Origin: Pseudomonas rhizophila
GTDB taxonomy: Bacteria > Pseudomonadota > Gammaproteobacteria > Pseudomonadales > Pseudomonadaceae
Direction: 5' to 3'
Length of the DNA stretch: 64,000 nt
NCBI RefSeq assembly: GCF_003033885.1
Contig: NZ_CP024081.1
Span: forward strand, 204,232-268,231
The position numbers and the translations under genes are program-made. Under the pieces are notes generated by a model. That model saw only the letters and a list, made by a program, of their open reading frames with translations, did not search any database and was not told the DNA's origin. Below, piece after piece: positions 44,801 through 53,427 of the stretch (position 1 is its first letter; every line of letters begins with the position of its first letter).

Positions 44801-47736
44801 CCCATGAAGCCTTGATCGATATGCTCGATGAATTGGCCGCCGGGCAACACGTGCACTCGCAGCCCGAGCGGGTGCAGGCCCTGCGCGGCTTGCTCCAAGA
44901 GAGCCTGGACCCATCCGCCACCGGCCTGATCCGCAGCGATGGCAGCCGCACCCTGAGCATCCGCGAACTGGGTAACGCGACAGCGGAACTGCAGCGCAGC
45001 GCCCCTGCTGAGACCTCAGTGGACGACGACATTGCCTCGATCTTCCTCGAAGAGGCGCAGGACATCCTCGAAAGCGCCGCCCAGGCCCTGCAACGTTGGC
45101 TGGCCGACCCGGACAACGCAGCGCCGCTGTCCTCGTTGCAACGCGACTTGCACACCCTCAAGGGCGGCGCACGAATGGCCGATATCCGGCCGGTGAGCGA
45201 CCTGGCCCAGGAGCTGGAAAATCTCTACGAAGGGCTGGTGGACCGCCGTTACAGCCACAGCGAGGAACTCGAGCAACTGCTCAGCAGCAGTCACGAACGC
45301 CTCGATCTGCTGCTCGGGCAGTTGCAGCAGGGCCAGCCGTTGGGCGATCCCGTTGCGCTGATCGACGCCATTCGCCGGTTCCGTCAGGACAAGCCGAACC
45401 CAATCGATTCGGCAGGGGCGATCCAGGGCGAGGGGGCCGGACATGACCCGGAGCTGCTGGAAATCTTCCTCGAAGAAGGTTTCGACATTCTCGACAGCGC
45501 AGGCTCAGCGCTGCTGCGCTGGCAGGACGAACCATCGAACCGTCAGGCCCTGGAAACGCTGTTGCGGGATTTGCACACCCTCAAGGGTGGAGCGCGGATG
45601 GTGGAAATCGTCCCCATCGGCGACCTGGCCCATGAGCTGGAAAATCTCTATGAAGGCTTGTCGGCGGGGCTGCTCCAACCGACTCCAGCGCTGTTCGCCT
45701 TGCTGCAAAGCAGCCACGACCGGCTGGCGCAGATGCTCGATGCGGTACGCGCCGGCCACCCCTGCCCCGTTGCCGACCGGCTGATCGCGCAGATCCAGGC
45801 GGTAAATCATCCGCAGGACAGCGAGACGCCCAAAGTCGTCCCCGCGCCGGAACCGGCCCCGACCCCGCCGCCTGCGCCCACAAGGCCTGAGACCGGCACC
45901 CCGAGCGACGGCGCGGACATGGTCAAGGTCTCCGCCGAACTGCTTGACGACCTGGTGAACCTGGCTGGGGAAACCTCGATTTTCCGTGGGCGTATCGAAC
46001 AGCAGGTCAACGACGCGCGCGTGGCCCTGGGCGAGATGGAAACCACCATCGAGCGCATGCGCGACCAGTTGCGCCGTCTTGATACCGAAACCCAGGGCCG
46101 GATCCTCAGTCGCCAGCAGGTCGAGGCCGAGCGCCTTGGCTACGAAGAATTCGACCCGCTGGAGATGGACCGGCATTCCCAGTTGCAGCAATTGTCCCGG
46201 GCGCTGTTCGAATCGGCCTCGGACTTGCTCGATCTCAAGGAAACCCTCGAACGCAGCAATCACGACGCTGAGAACCTGCTGCAACAGCAGGGGCGGGTCA
46301 ATACCGAACTTCAGGAAGGGTTGATGCGCACGCGCATGGTGCCGTTCGAGCGCATGTTGCCGCGCCTCAAACGCATCGTGCGGCAAGTGGCGCAGGAGTT
46401 GGGCAAGGACGTGGAGTTCGTGGTTGGCAATGCTGAAGGCGAAATGGACCGTAGCGTGCTGGAGCGCATGGCCGCGCCCTTGGAGCATATGCTGCGCAAC
46501 GCCGTCGACCACGGCCTGGAGCCAGCCGACGTGCGCATCGCTGCCGGGAAACCGGCCCGGGGGCGCATCAGCCTCGACCTGTCCCGGGAAGGTGGCGACA
46601 TCATTTTCGACATTCGCGACGACGGCGCCGGCGTGCCGCTGGAGGCGGTGCGCAGCAAGGCGATCAAGCGTGGTCTGCTGGCACCGGACAGCGACATCAG
46701 CGACCGCGACGTGCTGCAATTCATCTTGCAGCCGGGCTTTTCCACCGCCGAAAAAATCACCCAGATTTCCGGGCGCGGCGTCGGCATGGACGTGGTCCAT
46801 GAAGAGGTGCGGCAACTGGGTGGCAGTATGGTCATCGACTCTACGCCGGGGCAGGGCGTGCATTTCCGCATTCGCCTGCCGTTTACCGTGGCGGTCAACC
46901 GGGCGTTGATGGTGCAATGTCACGAAGACCAGTACGCGATCCCACTGAACACCATCGAAAGTATCGTCCGGGTGTTGCCCGCTGAACTGGATGGCTATTA
47001 CCAGCTCGACCCGCCGACCTACACCTACGCCGGGCAACGCTATGAGCTGTGCTACCTGGGTGAGCTATTGAAAACCGGCGCTCGCCCGAAACTGTTGGGC
47101 CAGAGCCAACCGTTGCCGGTGCTGCTGATGCAATGCAGCGAGCGGCATATCGCGGTGCAAGTGGACGCTACCGCTGGGACCCGGGAGATCGTGGTCAAGA
47201 GCCTCGGCCCGCAATTTTCGGCGGTGCAGGGCTTGTCGGGGGCGACGATCCTGGGCGATGGCCGGGTGGTGTTGATTCTCGACCTGTTGGCGCCGATCCG
47301 CGCCTTGCCTCATCAGGTCCCACGCCGCCCGGCAGCGGCGCAAGGCGAGGGCGAACACCCGCGAGCATTGCTGGTGCTGGTGGTGGACGACTCGGTGACG
47401 GTCCGCAAGGTCACCAGCCGCCTGCTGGAGCGCCACGGCATGCACGTGCTCACCGCCAAGGATGGCGTGGATGCCATGGCGCTGCTGGCCGAACACTCCC
47501 CCGACCTGATGTTGCTGGACATCGAAATGCCGCGCATGGACGGCTTCGAAGTGGCCACGCAAGTACGCAATGACCCGCGCCTGGCCCACCTGCCGATCAT
47601 CATGATCACCTCCCGCACCGGCCAGAAACACCGCGACCGCGCCATGGCCATCGGCGTCAACGACTACCTGGGCAAGCCGTACCAGGAATCGGTGCTGCTC
47701 GACAGCATCGCCCGCTGGAGCAAAACCCATGCATGA
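41818..47736 (+). CDS. chpA: Giant hybrid histidine kinase ChpA (PilL) of the Pil-Chp system
   Basis: A 1972-residue CheA-type kinase. Eight phosphotransfer-like sites can be read from the HxLKG-type motifs: His49 (HQVHGG), His198 (HRLEG), Thr475 (TQVRGA, Thr where His is expected), His670, His807, Thr949 (TTLGEGA), His1112 and His1253. This matches the six Hpt plus two Ser/Thr sites reported for P. aeruginosa ChpA. The kinase core follows, with the N-box at His1557 (HMLRNAVDHG) and G-box GRGVGMDVV from 1652. A CheW domain comes next and a C-terminal receiver has Asp1857/Asp1858 and phospho-Asp1901 (LLDIEMP). The ATG at 41818 has GGAG five bases upstream. It overlaps chpC by 8 bases. Confidence 0.97.
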   Translation: MGDRHDYVALEWVKGEIAETLKQAHLALNRLVDDPQAADALAHCLACIHQVHGGLQMVEFYGAALLAEEMEQLCVALQDNRIAHRDEAISLLSQALGQLPIYLDRIQGARRDLPLVVLPLINDLRSARGESLLSETSLFSPELPLIAPLSDEALKRLEPPDLPNTLRKLRQTLQVALVGLLREQDDATHLGYLAKVFHRLEGLCAAAPLNALWQVASALVEGMREGRIANSPALRSLFKEADKELKRLLDQGLQGINQPAPPQLLTSLLFYIAKAEHPSGQMQIMKERYSLDDALPDSAMVDEERARLAGPDRDAMRSVLAALCEELVRVKERLDLFVRSDRQHASELDSLLAPLRQIADTLAVLGFGQPRKVIIDQLAVVLSLAQGHREPDDATLMDVAGALLYVEATLAGMVGTVEPESPEDSHLPTTDLTQIHQIVIKEAHTCLQQAKDMIVDYIDADWNSEQLQALPALLTQVRGALAMIPLSRAASLVEACNGFIREHLLLDHAQPGWEELDHLADVITGLEYYLERLSEDPETPGEPLLDVVERSLGALGYFPDEARVPLLDDVLSPNEAQVMQDLQELDDPQTVQSLAQMLASPVSAVNPPARSTPGSLLPPPLDEHPVDDELREVFLEEADEVLDVLREYLPRWAAHPDDHGALAELRRAFHTLKGSGRMVRALVLGELAWAVENLLNRVLERSVEPGAAVRQLLDDTVQLLPALVSEFADNRQRQRNDVDRLAARAHALAKGVDDDEDAQDVAALDPLLLKIFDNEAQGHLASLNRFLDQAAEHLPLQANDELQRALHTLKGSASMAGVLPIAELAGAMDQLAREYKAHLIALDLDETELLLEAEGLLRLGLRQLHGDPLAPIPGAEELIQRTQTLLAERLQTALSAPDKGLRTKRDPQLINNFLAQGMDILLDAENLLRRWQQHPGEGQELSALLDELTTLGEGAHLADLHPVDELCEALLDLYGAVEESSLAVSDVFFQEAQRAHEALIDMLDELAAGQHVHSQPERVQALRGLLQESLDPSATGLIRSDGSRTLSIRELGNATAELQRSAPAETSVDDDIASIFLEEAQDILESAAQALQRWLADPDNAAPLSSLQRDLHTLKGGARMADIRPVSDLAQELENLYEGLVDRRYSHSEELEQLLSSSHERLDLLLGQLQQGQPLGDPVALIDAIRRFRQDKPNPIDSAGAIQGEGAGHDPELLEIFLEEGFDILDSAGSALLRWQDEPSNRQALETLLRDLHTLKGGARMVEIVPIGDLAHELENLYEGLSAGLLQPTPALFALLQSSHDRLAQMLDAVRAGHPCPVADRLIAQIQAVNHPQDSETPKVVPAPEPAPTPPPAPTRPETGTPSDGADMVKVSAELLDDLVNLAGETSIFRGRIEQQVNDARVALGEMETTIERMRDQLRRLDTETQGRILSRQQVEAERLGYEEFDPLEMDRHSQLQQLSRALFESASDLLDLKETLERSNHDAENLLQQQGRVNTELQEGLMRTRMVPFERMLPRLKRIVRQVAQELGKDVEFVVGNAEGEMDRSVLERMAAPLEHMLRNAVDHGLEPADVRIAAGKPARGRISLDLSREGGDIIFDIRDDGAGVPLEAVRSKAIKRGLLAPDSDISDRDVLQFILQPGFSTAEKITQISGRGVGMDVVHEEVRQLGGSMVIDSTPGQGVHFRIRLPFTVAVNRALMVQCHEDQYAIPLNTIESIVRVLPAELDGYYQLDPPTYTYAGQRYELCYLGELLKTGARPKLLGQSQPLPVLLMQCSERHIAVQVDATAGTREIVVKSLGPQFSAVQGLSGATILGDGRVVLILDLLAPIRALPHQVPRRPAAAQGEGEHPRALLVLVVDDSVTVRKVTSRLLERHGMHVLTAKDGVDAMALLAEHSPDLMLLDIEMPRMDGFEVATQVRNDPRLAHLPIIMITSRTGQKHRDRAMAIGVNDYLGKPYQESVLLDSIARWSKTHA

Positions 47737-48196
47737 CCTTCACCCGCGTACCGGGCACATCACTGGGCTGCTGCTACCCCTGGCCGACCGGCACCTGATT
47801 TTACCCAACGTGGCCGTGGCCGAGCTGATCGACTACCAGAGCAGCGCGTTCGATATGGACACTCCGCCGTGGTTCCTGGGTTGGGTGAGCTGGCGCGAAC
47901 GGCAAATCCCGTTGCTGAGTTTCGAGTCGGCCTGCGGCCAGAAAACCGTGATCGGCGAGCGTGCGCGCATCGTCGTGCTCAATGCACTGGGCGGGCGCCC
48001 GGAGTTGCGGTTCATTGCGCTGCTGGTCCAGGGTATCCCGCGTTCCTACAAACTCGACACCCAGCTGAGCTACGTCGATGTACCGCTGTGTGGGCTGGAA
48101 CAGGCGGCGGTACAAGTGGGCGAGCATGTGGCGAAGGTGCCGGATTTGTTGGCCCTGGAAGAGTTGGTCGTTGCCTCGGGGTTGGCAAAAAGCTAG
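47729..48196 (+). CDS. chpC: CheW-like adaptor ChpC
   Basis: A 155-residue CheW-domain protein (LLLPLADRHLILPNVAVAELI, WFLGWVSWRERQIPLLSFE, FIALLVQGIPRSYKLD). In P. aeruginosa ChpC is the second coupling protein and is linked to responses such as to phosphatidylethanolamine. It overlaps the chpA stop by 8 bases, and no chpB lies between them. It ends the Pil-Chp cluster, facing the convergent chemoreceptor gene. Confidence 0.92.
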   Translation: MHDLHPRTGHITGLLLPLADRHLILPNVAVAELIDYQSSAFDMDTPPWFLGWVSWRERQIPLLSFESACGQKTVIGERARIVVLNALGGRPELRFIALLVQGIPRSYKLDTQLSYVDVPLCGLEQAAVQVGEHVAKVPDLLALEELVVASGLAKS

Positions 48197-48210
48197 GTCA
48201 GACACGGTAC

Positions 48211-48313
48211 CTGTGGGGGCGGGCTTGCTCGCGAAGTCGGGCTGATAGCCGGCCAGGGTTTTGTTGACTGAGTACATATCCATTGCCGCCGTTACCGCAG
48301 CAACGGATATACA
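48211..48313. repeat. Repeat-rich convergent gap: REP fragment plus hairpin element
   Basis: A single worn REP (GTGGGGGCGGGCTTGCTCGC, 48213-48232) is followed by a second element. This reads TTGACTGAGTACATATCC and forms a stem between ATATCCATTGC (48276-48286) and GCAACGGATAT (48300-48310), with one mismatch and a 13-nt loop. I recall the ATATCC hairpin element as a dispersed sequence in fluorescens genomes. There is no T-tract. Confidence 0.65.
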
Positions 48314-48343
48314 CACAAAACTCAAGTAAGCAGTCCCAAGTCA

Positions 48344-50260
48344 TCAAACCCTGAACCGCCCCACCAACGTCTGCAAATGAACCCCCAACCGGGCCAATTC
48401 AGCGCTCGAAGCGGCCGTCTCTTCACTGGACGACGCAGTTTGCTCCGACACATCGCGCACATTCAGCACGCTGCGGTTGATCTCCTCGGCCACGGCACTC
48501 TGCTGCTCGGCCGCAGCGGCGATCTGCTGGTTCATCGACTGAATGGCCGAGACCGTGCGGGTGATGTTTTCCAGGGATCCACCGGCGCGGCGGGTCAGTT
48601 CGACGCTGTTGTCGGTCAGGCTGCGGCTGTTGTCCATGATGGTCGCGACCTGCTCGGTGCCTGACTGCAGGCCGACGATCAGTTCTTCGATTTCTTCTGT
48701 GGACTTCTGGGTGCGCTGGGCCAGGCTGCGGACCTCGTCAGCCACCACCGCGAAACCACGTCCGGCTTCGCCCGCACGGGCCGCTTCGATGGCCGCGTTG
48801 AGGGCCAGCAGGTTGGTTTGCTGGGCTACGGACTTGATCACGTCCAGCACGCTGCCGATTTTGTCGCTTTCGCGCTTGAGGTCGCCCATGGCTGTGGTGG
48901 AGTTACCCACTTCGAGGGCCAGGCGTTCGATCTGGGCGATGGCTTCGCCGACCACTTTTTCACCCTCGCGTGCCTGCTGGTCAGCCGCGACGGCCGCTTC
49001 GGAAGCTTCCTCGGCATTGCGCGCCACTTCCTGCACCGTGGCGGTCATTTCGTGCATGGCGGTGGCGACCTGGTCGGTTTCCACTTTCTGGCTGTTGACC
49101 CCGGCGCTGGTCTGCTCGGTCACGGCCGAGAGTTGTTCGGCGGCGCTGGCGATTTGTGTAACGCCGTCGCTGATGCCGCCGATCAACTGCCGCAGGCCCA
49201 CGGTCATGCTCTGCATGGCGCGCTGCAATTGACCGAGTTCGTCGCGGCGCTCGGAGGTGAGGTTGTGGGTCAGGTCGCCCGCGGCAATGCGCTCGGCGAC
49301 TTTGAGGGTCTGGTCCAGCGGGCCGACGATCTGCCGGGTGATGACCAATGCTGCGATCACGCCGAACAACATGGCCAGCACGGCAGCCGATACCAGGACG
49401 GTCTTGGCCTGGGCGGCGTCCTGGTCGCGCACGGCGGTCTGGGACACGGTCAGGCTTTTGCTGGACTCAAGCAATACTTCGCCTTGCTCGGTCATGCGCT
49501 TGAGCGCCGCGGCGGTATCAAGCTGGGAATCGCGAAACTGACTGACCGCCGCACGGTAGGCGTTGATCGAATCGCTGGCTTGCTGCAGGTTGGCGGAGTG
49601 CTCCTCAGGCAACTGCGCCGGTAGGCGTGCGAGAAGTTTGAGGGCATCGGTAATGGCGTCAAGGGCCGGTTGCTGGGCTTCGTTCTTACCGCTGTAGGTG
49701 TAGCCGCGAACCTGATAACGCGCTTGCTGGATCGCCTTGCTCAGGGATACCACGCTGTTGAATTGGGCGACGTTCTCGCTTTGCAGCGTGGCTTTTTCAA
49801 CCTCGGCGACGCGGGCCACGGCGTTGTCGGCGCTGGCGCCGAGTTTGCTGCGGGCATCTTCGCGACTGACGGTGGCGCTGGCCATCTCGGCGAAGGCGCT
49901 TTTGTACTCGGCCACAGCGGCCAGTTGTTTGTCGATCAGCGCCACGTCGGCCGGCTGCTCGATCATCTGGCGGGCTGCGGTCAGGCCGGTCTCGAGTTTG
50001 GCAAGCAGATCGTTGACTTCCTGCGGACCGTTTTCACCCCGCGTGGTGTAGTAGTCCAGGCGTGCCAGGCGCAGGTCCTTGCTCAACTCGTTCAGGCTGG
50101 AAATGTAGCCCAGCTTGTCGCCACGGCTAATGACATTGCCCAGGCCGCTCCAACCGGTGAAAGCGATCATCAAGGTTAGAAATAGCACCAGACCGAAGCC
50201 GAAGCCGAGTTTGCGATTGACGCTTACGTTTCCCAGACTCTGGGTAAGCATTCGGAACAT
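48344..50260 (-). CDS. Methyl-accepting chemotaxis protein with HBM-type sensor domain
   Basis: A 638-residue chemoreceptor. Membrane segments lie at about 11-33 and 286-308 and enclose a long, all-helical periplasmic domain (about 245 residues). Its size fits the helical bimodular (HBM) type, as in P. putida McpS (639 residues, sensing TCA acids). A HAMP region and the signalling domain follow, with the tip near [18 protein letters not shown]. The start at 50260 ([14 protein letters not shown]) has an AGGGAG site; the frame to 50374 does not. It corresponds in position to PA5072 of P. aeruginosa. Ligand not determined by sequence. Confidence 0.88.
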   Translation of the reverse strand: MFRMLTQSLGNVSVNRKLGFGFGLVLFLTLMIAFTGWSGLGNVISRGDKLGYISSLNELSKDLRLARLDYYTTRGENGPQEVNDLLAKLETGLTAARQMIEQPADVALIDKQLAAVAEYKSAFAEMASATVSREDARSKLGASADNAVARVAEVEKATLQSENVAQFNSVVSLSKAIQQARYQVRGYTYSGKNEAQQPALDAITDALKLLARLPAQLPEEHSANLQQASDSINAYRAAVSQFRDSQLDTAAALKRMTEQGEVLLESSKSLTVSQTAVRDQDAAQAKTVLVSAAVLAMLFGVIAALVITRQIVGPLDQTLKVAERIAAGDLTHNLTSERRDELGQLQRAMQSMTVGLRQLIGGISDGVTQIASAAEQLSAVTEQTSAGVNSQKVETDQVATAMHEMTATVQEVARNAEEASEAAVAADQQAREGEKVVGEAIAQIERLALEVGNSTTAMGDLKRESDKIGSVLDVIKSVAQQTNLLALNAAIEAARAGEAGRGFAVVADEVRSLAQRTQKSTEEIEELIVGLQSGTEQVATIMDNSRSLTDNSVELTRRAGGSLENITRTVSAIQSMNQQIAAAAEQQSAVAEEINRSVLNVRDVSEQTASSSEETAASSAELARLGVHLQTLVGRFRV

Positions 50261-50385
50261 GCTGATTTCTCCCTTGCTGCACTGAATTGGTTTTATGGGA
50301 GCTGTATCGGCGGGGCGGGAGGGATCTGTAGAAATGAACTGAGAATCCTGGCGCTCGCCACAAAAAACGGGCAAGCGGCAGGGGG

Positions 50386-51093
50386 TCAGAACAACCGTGC
50401 GAGCAGCGCGGTAACGGCGGTTTCGACGCGCAGGATGCGTTCGCCCAGTTGTACCGGTTGCAGTCCGGCCTTGGCCAGCAGGTCGATTTCGTAAGGAATC
50501 CAGCCGCCTTCGGGGCCGATGGCCAGGGTCACGGGTTCGTCCAGCGCGCGAGGGCAGGGGGGGTAGTTCCCCGGATGGCCGACCAGACCGCAGGTGCCGT
50601 TCGCCATGGCCGGCAGGCGGTCTTCAACGAAGGGCTTGAAGCGCTTTTCGATGATGATCTCCGGCAGCACGCTGTCGCGCGCCTGCTCCAGGCCAAGGAT
50701 CAGTTGTTCGCGAATGGCCTCGGGCTCCAGGAACGGGGTCTGCCAGAAGCTCTTTTCCACGCGGTAACTGTTGACCAGTACCACGCGCGGCACGCCCATG
50801 CTGGCGATGGTCTGGAGCACTCGCCGGAGCATTTTCGGTCGAGGCAGGGCCAGCACCAGTGTCAGTGGCAGCTTGACCGGCGCAGGTTGGTCGAGTGTCA
50901 CTTGCAGTTCGGCTTCATGGGCTTCCAGGCGCAGCACCTGGGCCGTGCCCATCAACCCGCCGATACGCCCGACCCGCAGGCTGTCACCGACGGCGCTACG
51001 GTGCACTTGCTGCATGTGGGTCAAGCGGCGATCGCTCAGCACGACGCGGTCAGGCCCGATGAAGTCGGCCTCTTCAAGCAGCAGCAGGTTCAC
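50386..51093 (-). CDS. rsmE: 16S rRNA m3U1498 methyltransferase RsmE
   Basis: SPOUT-family enzyme that methylates N3 of U1498 in 16S rRNA. It has 235 residues: a PUA-like N-terminal domain (about 1-70), then the knotted domain with [21 protein letters not shown], the [18 protein letters not shown]-binding loop and the [12 protein letters not shown] trefoil motif. Its start overlaps the tatC stop by 4 bases, so it is coupled to the Tat genes. Confidence 0.96.
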   Translation of the reverse strand: MNLLLLEEADFIGPDRVVLSDRRLTHMQQVHRSAVGDSLRVGRIGGLMGTAQVLRLEAHEAELQVTLDQPAPVKLPLTLVLALPRPKMLRRVLQTIASMGVPRVVLVNSYRVEKSFWQTPFLEPEAIREQLILGLEQARDSVLPEIIIEKRFKPFVEDRLPAMANGTCGLVGHPGNYPPCPRALDEPVTLAIGPEGGWIPYEIDLLAKAGLQPVQLGERILRVETAVTALLARLF

Positions 51094-51884
51094 GCTTGGG
51101 TCGCTGGCGGCTGGTCGTTATGGTCGTCGACCGGCTGATCGTCTGCTTCTTCCCGGCGCTTGCGCACCAGACCGCCGAACAGGATGCCGATCTCGAACAG
51201 CAGCCACATCGGCACGGCGAGCAGGGTCTGGGAGAAGATGTCCGGCGGGGTCAGGATCATGCCGACCACGAAGCAGCCGATGATCACGTACGGACGAATT
51301 TTCTTCAGGTACGCAACGTCGACCACGCCGATCCACACCAGCAGTACCACGGCTACCGGGATTTCGAACGCCACGCCGAAGGCGAAGAACAGCGTCATGA
51401 CGAAATCCAGGTAGCTGGTGATGTCGGTCATCATTTCCACGCCCGCGGGAGTGGCGGCGGCAAAGAACTTGAAGATCAACGGGAATACGAAGAAGTAGGC
51501 GAAGGCCATGCCGGTGTAGAACAGCAGAATGCTGGACACCAGCAGCGGCACGGCAACGCGTTTTTCATGCTTGTACAGGCCTGGCGCGATGAAGCCCCAG
51601 ATCTGGTGCAGGATCACCGGGATCGCCAGGAACAACGAGACCATCATCGTCAGCTTGAGCGGCGTCAGGAACGGTGACGACACGTCGGTGGCGATCATCG
51701 TCGCGCCTTCCGGCAGGTACTGGCGCAGCGGTGTGGAAACGAAGGTGTAGATCTGTTGGGTGAAGGCAAACAGCCCGGCGAAGATGACGAAAATCGCCGC
51801 CACGCAACGCAACAGGCGGGTGCGCAACTCGGTGAGGTGCGATACCAGCGGCATCGGCTGGTCGTTTTCAGGAATATCGCTCAT
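51090..51884 (-). CDS. tatC: Twin-arginine translocase subunit TatC
   Basis: Polytopic core of the Tat translocase; with TatB it binds the twin-arginine signal. It has 264 residues with six hydrophobic segments. The N-terminal [12 protein letters not shown] motif and the first-loop region are typical, and the C-terminal tail is charged ([14 protein letters not shown]). It overlaps tatB by 4 bases and rsmE by 4 bases. LaoB in this window is a predicted Tat client. Confidence 0.98.
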   Translation of the reverse strand: MSDIPENDQPMPLVSHLTELRTRLLRCVAAIFVIFAGLFAFTQQIYTFVSTPLRQYLPEGATMIATDVSSPFLTPLKLTMMVSLFLAIPVILHQIWGFIAPGLYKHEKRVAVPLLVSSILLFYTGMAFAYFFVFPLIFKFFAAATPAGVEMMTDITSYLDFVMTLFFAFGVAFEIPVAVVLLVWIGVVDVAYLKKIRPYVIIGCFVVGMILTPPDIFSQTLLAVPMWLLFEIGILFGGLVRKRREEADDQPVDDHNDQPPATQA

Positions 51885-52300
51885 GGGGCTCGCGGCGGCA
51901 AAGTAGGGTCGTTAGGAACGGCTGGTGCCGCCACTGTCGGGGCGGGCTCCACGGGGTTCGCGGGCGCGGCTGCTACAGGCGGCGTGTCATCCACCGGCGC
52001 CTGGGGGGCAATCGTCGGCTCGACCGCCGGCTGAACCGGTGTCGGCTCCTGCTGGGTCGGGGTGAAGATTTTCCGCGCTTCCTGCTCCAGAGACAGAATG
52101 TGTTCGTTGTGCAGTTGCCGACGAATGTCGTCGGCCCCGATTTCACGTTCAACTTCCTGTTTGATCGCATTGAAGCTGCGCTTGAGCCGCCCGATCCATA
52201 GACCTGCGGTGCGCGCAGCGCCCGGCAGCCGCTCGGGGCCCAGTACCAGCAGGGCGACGAGGCCGACGAGCAGCAGTTCAGTGAAGCTGATCCCAAACAT
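51881..52300 (-). CDS. tatB: Twin-arginine translocase subunit TatB
   Basis: A 139-residue protein: one N-terminal membrane helix ([21 protein letters not shown]), an amphipathic helix containing [20 protein letters not shown], then a Pro/Ala-rich tail (about residues 90-139). The [13 protein letters not shown] start is standard. It overlaps tatC by 4 bases and is 10 bp after tatA. Confidence 0.97.
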   Translation of the reverse strand: MFGISFTELLLVGLVALLVLGPERLPGAARTAGLWIGRLKRSFNAIKQEVEREIGADDIRRQLHNEHILSLEQEARKIFTPTQQEPTPVQPAVEPTIAPQAPVDDTPPVAAAPANPVEPAPTVAAPAVPNDPTLPPRAP

Positions 52301-52310
52301 TAGTCAGTGC

Positions 52311-52598
52311 TCACGAGTCTTTGCGGGCCGGCTCTTCGACTTTCTGTGCCTGCACATCGATGGTGTGCGGGGCATTCACAGGTTGAGTGGCCTGTGGGTG
52401 AACCGGTTGGCTCGGCTGCGCTGGTTGAGCGGGCGTCGCTGCCGGGTCGGCCGGTTTTTCGTCGTCGTTCATGGCCTTGCGAAAGCCCTTGATCGACTCG
52501 CCAACGTCAGTGCCCAGGTTCTTGAGTTTCTTGGTGCCGAACACCAGTACCACGACCACCAGAATGACGACCCAGTGTTTCCAGTCAAAAATACCCAT
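52311..52598 (-). CDS. tatA: Twin-arginine translocase subunit TatA
   Basis: Pore-forming subunit. It has 95 residues: an N-terminal membrane helix (about 8-21, [13 protein letters not shown]), the [18 protein letters not shown] amphipathic helix, and a Pro/Gln-rich tail. It precedes tatB and follows hisE by 24 bp. Linking hisI-hisE with tatABC is usual in Pseudomonas. Confidence 0.97.
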   Translation of the reverse strand: MGIFDWKHWVVILVVVVLVFGTKKLKNLGTDVGESIKGFRKAMNDDEKPADPAATPAQPAQPSQPVHPQATQPVNAPHTIDVQAQKVEEPARKDS

Positions 52599-52622
52599 GT
52601 GGCTATTCCTCTCGTAAGTTGA

Positions 52623-52955
52623 TCAGGCGGACGGACGCGAGGCTTTCTCGACGTGCCCGGACAGACCGAAACGACGGTCCAGTTCATCCAGTACAGCCTG
52701 CGGGTGCTGCCCCAGTTGGGCAAGCATGACCAGGCTATGGAACCACAGGTCGGCGGTCTCGTAGATCACGTCACTGCAGTCGCCGCTGATGGCAGCGTCC
52801 TTGGCGGCGATGATGGTCTCGACCGACTCTTCACCGACCTTTTCCAGAATCTTGTTCAAACCCTTGTGGTACAGACTGGCGACATAGGAACTGTCGGCCG
52901 CTGCGCCTTTGCGCTCTTCCAGCACCTGGGCCAGGCGGGTCAGGGTGTCACTCAT
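52623..52955 (-). CDS. hisE: Phosphoribosyl-ATP pyrophosphatase HisE
   Basis: Converts phosphoribosyl-ATP to phosphoribosyl-AMP in histidine synthesis. It has 110 residues; the MazG-like helical fold has [15 protein letters not shown] and the EXXD-type motif [16 protein letters not shown]. The ATG at 52955 overlaps the hisI stop by 8 bases; the frame to 53075 runs further into hisI and is rejected. Confidence 0.96.
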   Translation of the reverse strand: MSDTLTRLAQVLEERKGAAADSSYVASLYHKGLNKILEKVGEESVETIIAAKDAAISGDCSDVIYETADLWFHSLVMLAQLGQHPQAVLDELDRRFGLSGHVEKASRPSA

Positions 52956-53346
52956 GGGTATGTCCTGAATAAATGGCGTGCGGGTCCTTGAGCACCGGGT
53001 CGACGGTTTTCCAGTCGCCGTTCTCGAAGACGCGATAGAAGCAGCTTTGACGGCCGGTGTGGCAGGCGATCTCACCGACCTGCTCGACCATCAGGATGAT
53101 GACGTCGCCGTCGCAGTCCAGGCGCATCTCGTGCAGGTGCTGCACGTGCCCGGACTCTTCACCCTTGCGCCACAGCTTGCCACGCGAACGTGACCAATAG
53201 ATGGCGCGGTTCTCAGCGGCGGTCAGGGCCAGCGCTTCACGGTTCATCCAGGCCATCATCAGCACGCGCCCGGTCTTGTGATCCTGGGCGATGGCCGGCA
53301 CCAGGCCGTCAGCGTCCCATTTGATCTCGTCCTGCCAGTTTTTCAT
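52948..53346 (-). CDS. hisI: Phosphoribosyl-AMP cyclohydrolase HisI
   Basis: Opens the purine ring of phosphoribosyl-AMP. The 132-residue protein has [28 protein letters not shown] and the zinc-site segment [14 protein letters not shown], plus [11 protein letters not shown]. The ATG at 53346 gives the standard [15 protein letters not shown]-terminus. It overlaps hisE by 8 bases and follows ubiB after 81 bp. Confidence 0.96.
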   Translation of the reverse strand: MKNWQDEIKWDADGLVPAIAQDHKTGRVLMMAWMNREALALTAAENRAIYWSRSRGKLWRKGEESGHVQHLHEMRLDCDGDVIILMVEQVGEIACHTGRQSCFYRVFENGDWKTVDPVLKDPHAIYSGHTHE

Positions 53347-53427
53347 CTTCGACTCCGACAATGGGCCGCGCATCTCAAGTCGACGGGCCCAGCCTTGAAA
53401 CAGTGTGCCAGCGTGAACCGGTGCTGG

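Noticed and set aside
45505..47037. 510-codon minus-strand frame opposite chpA
   Set aside because: Composition is His/Gln/Val-rich shadow sequence; chpA motifs are continuous across the region.
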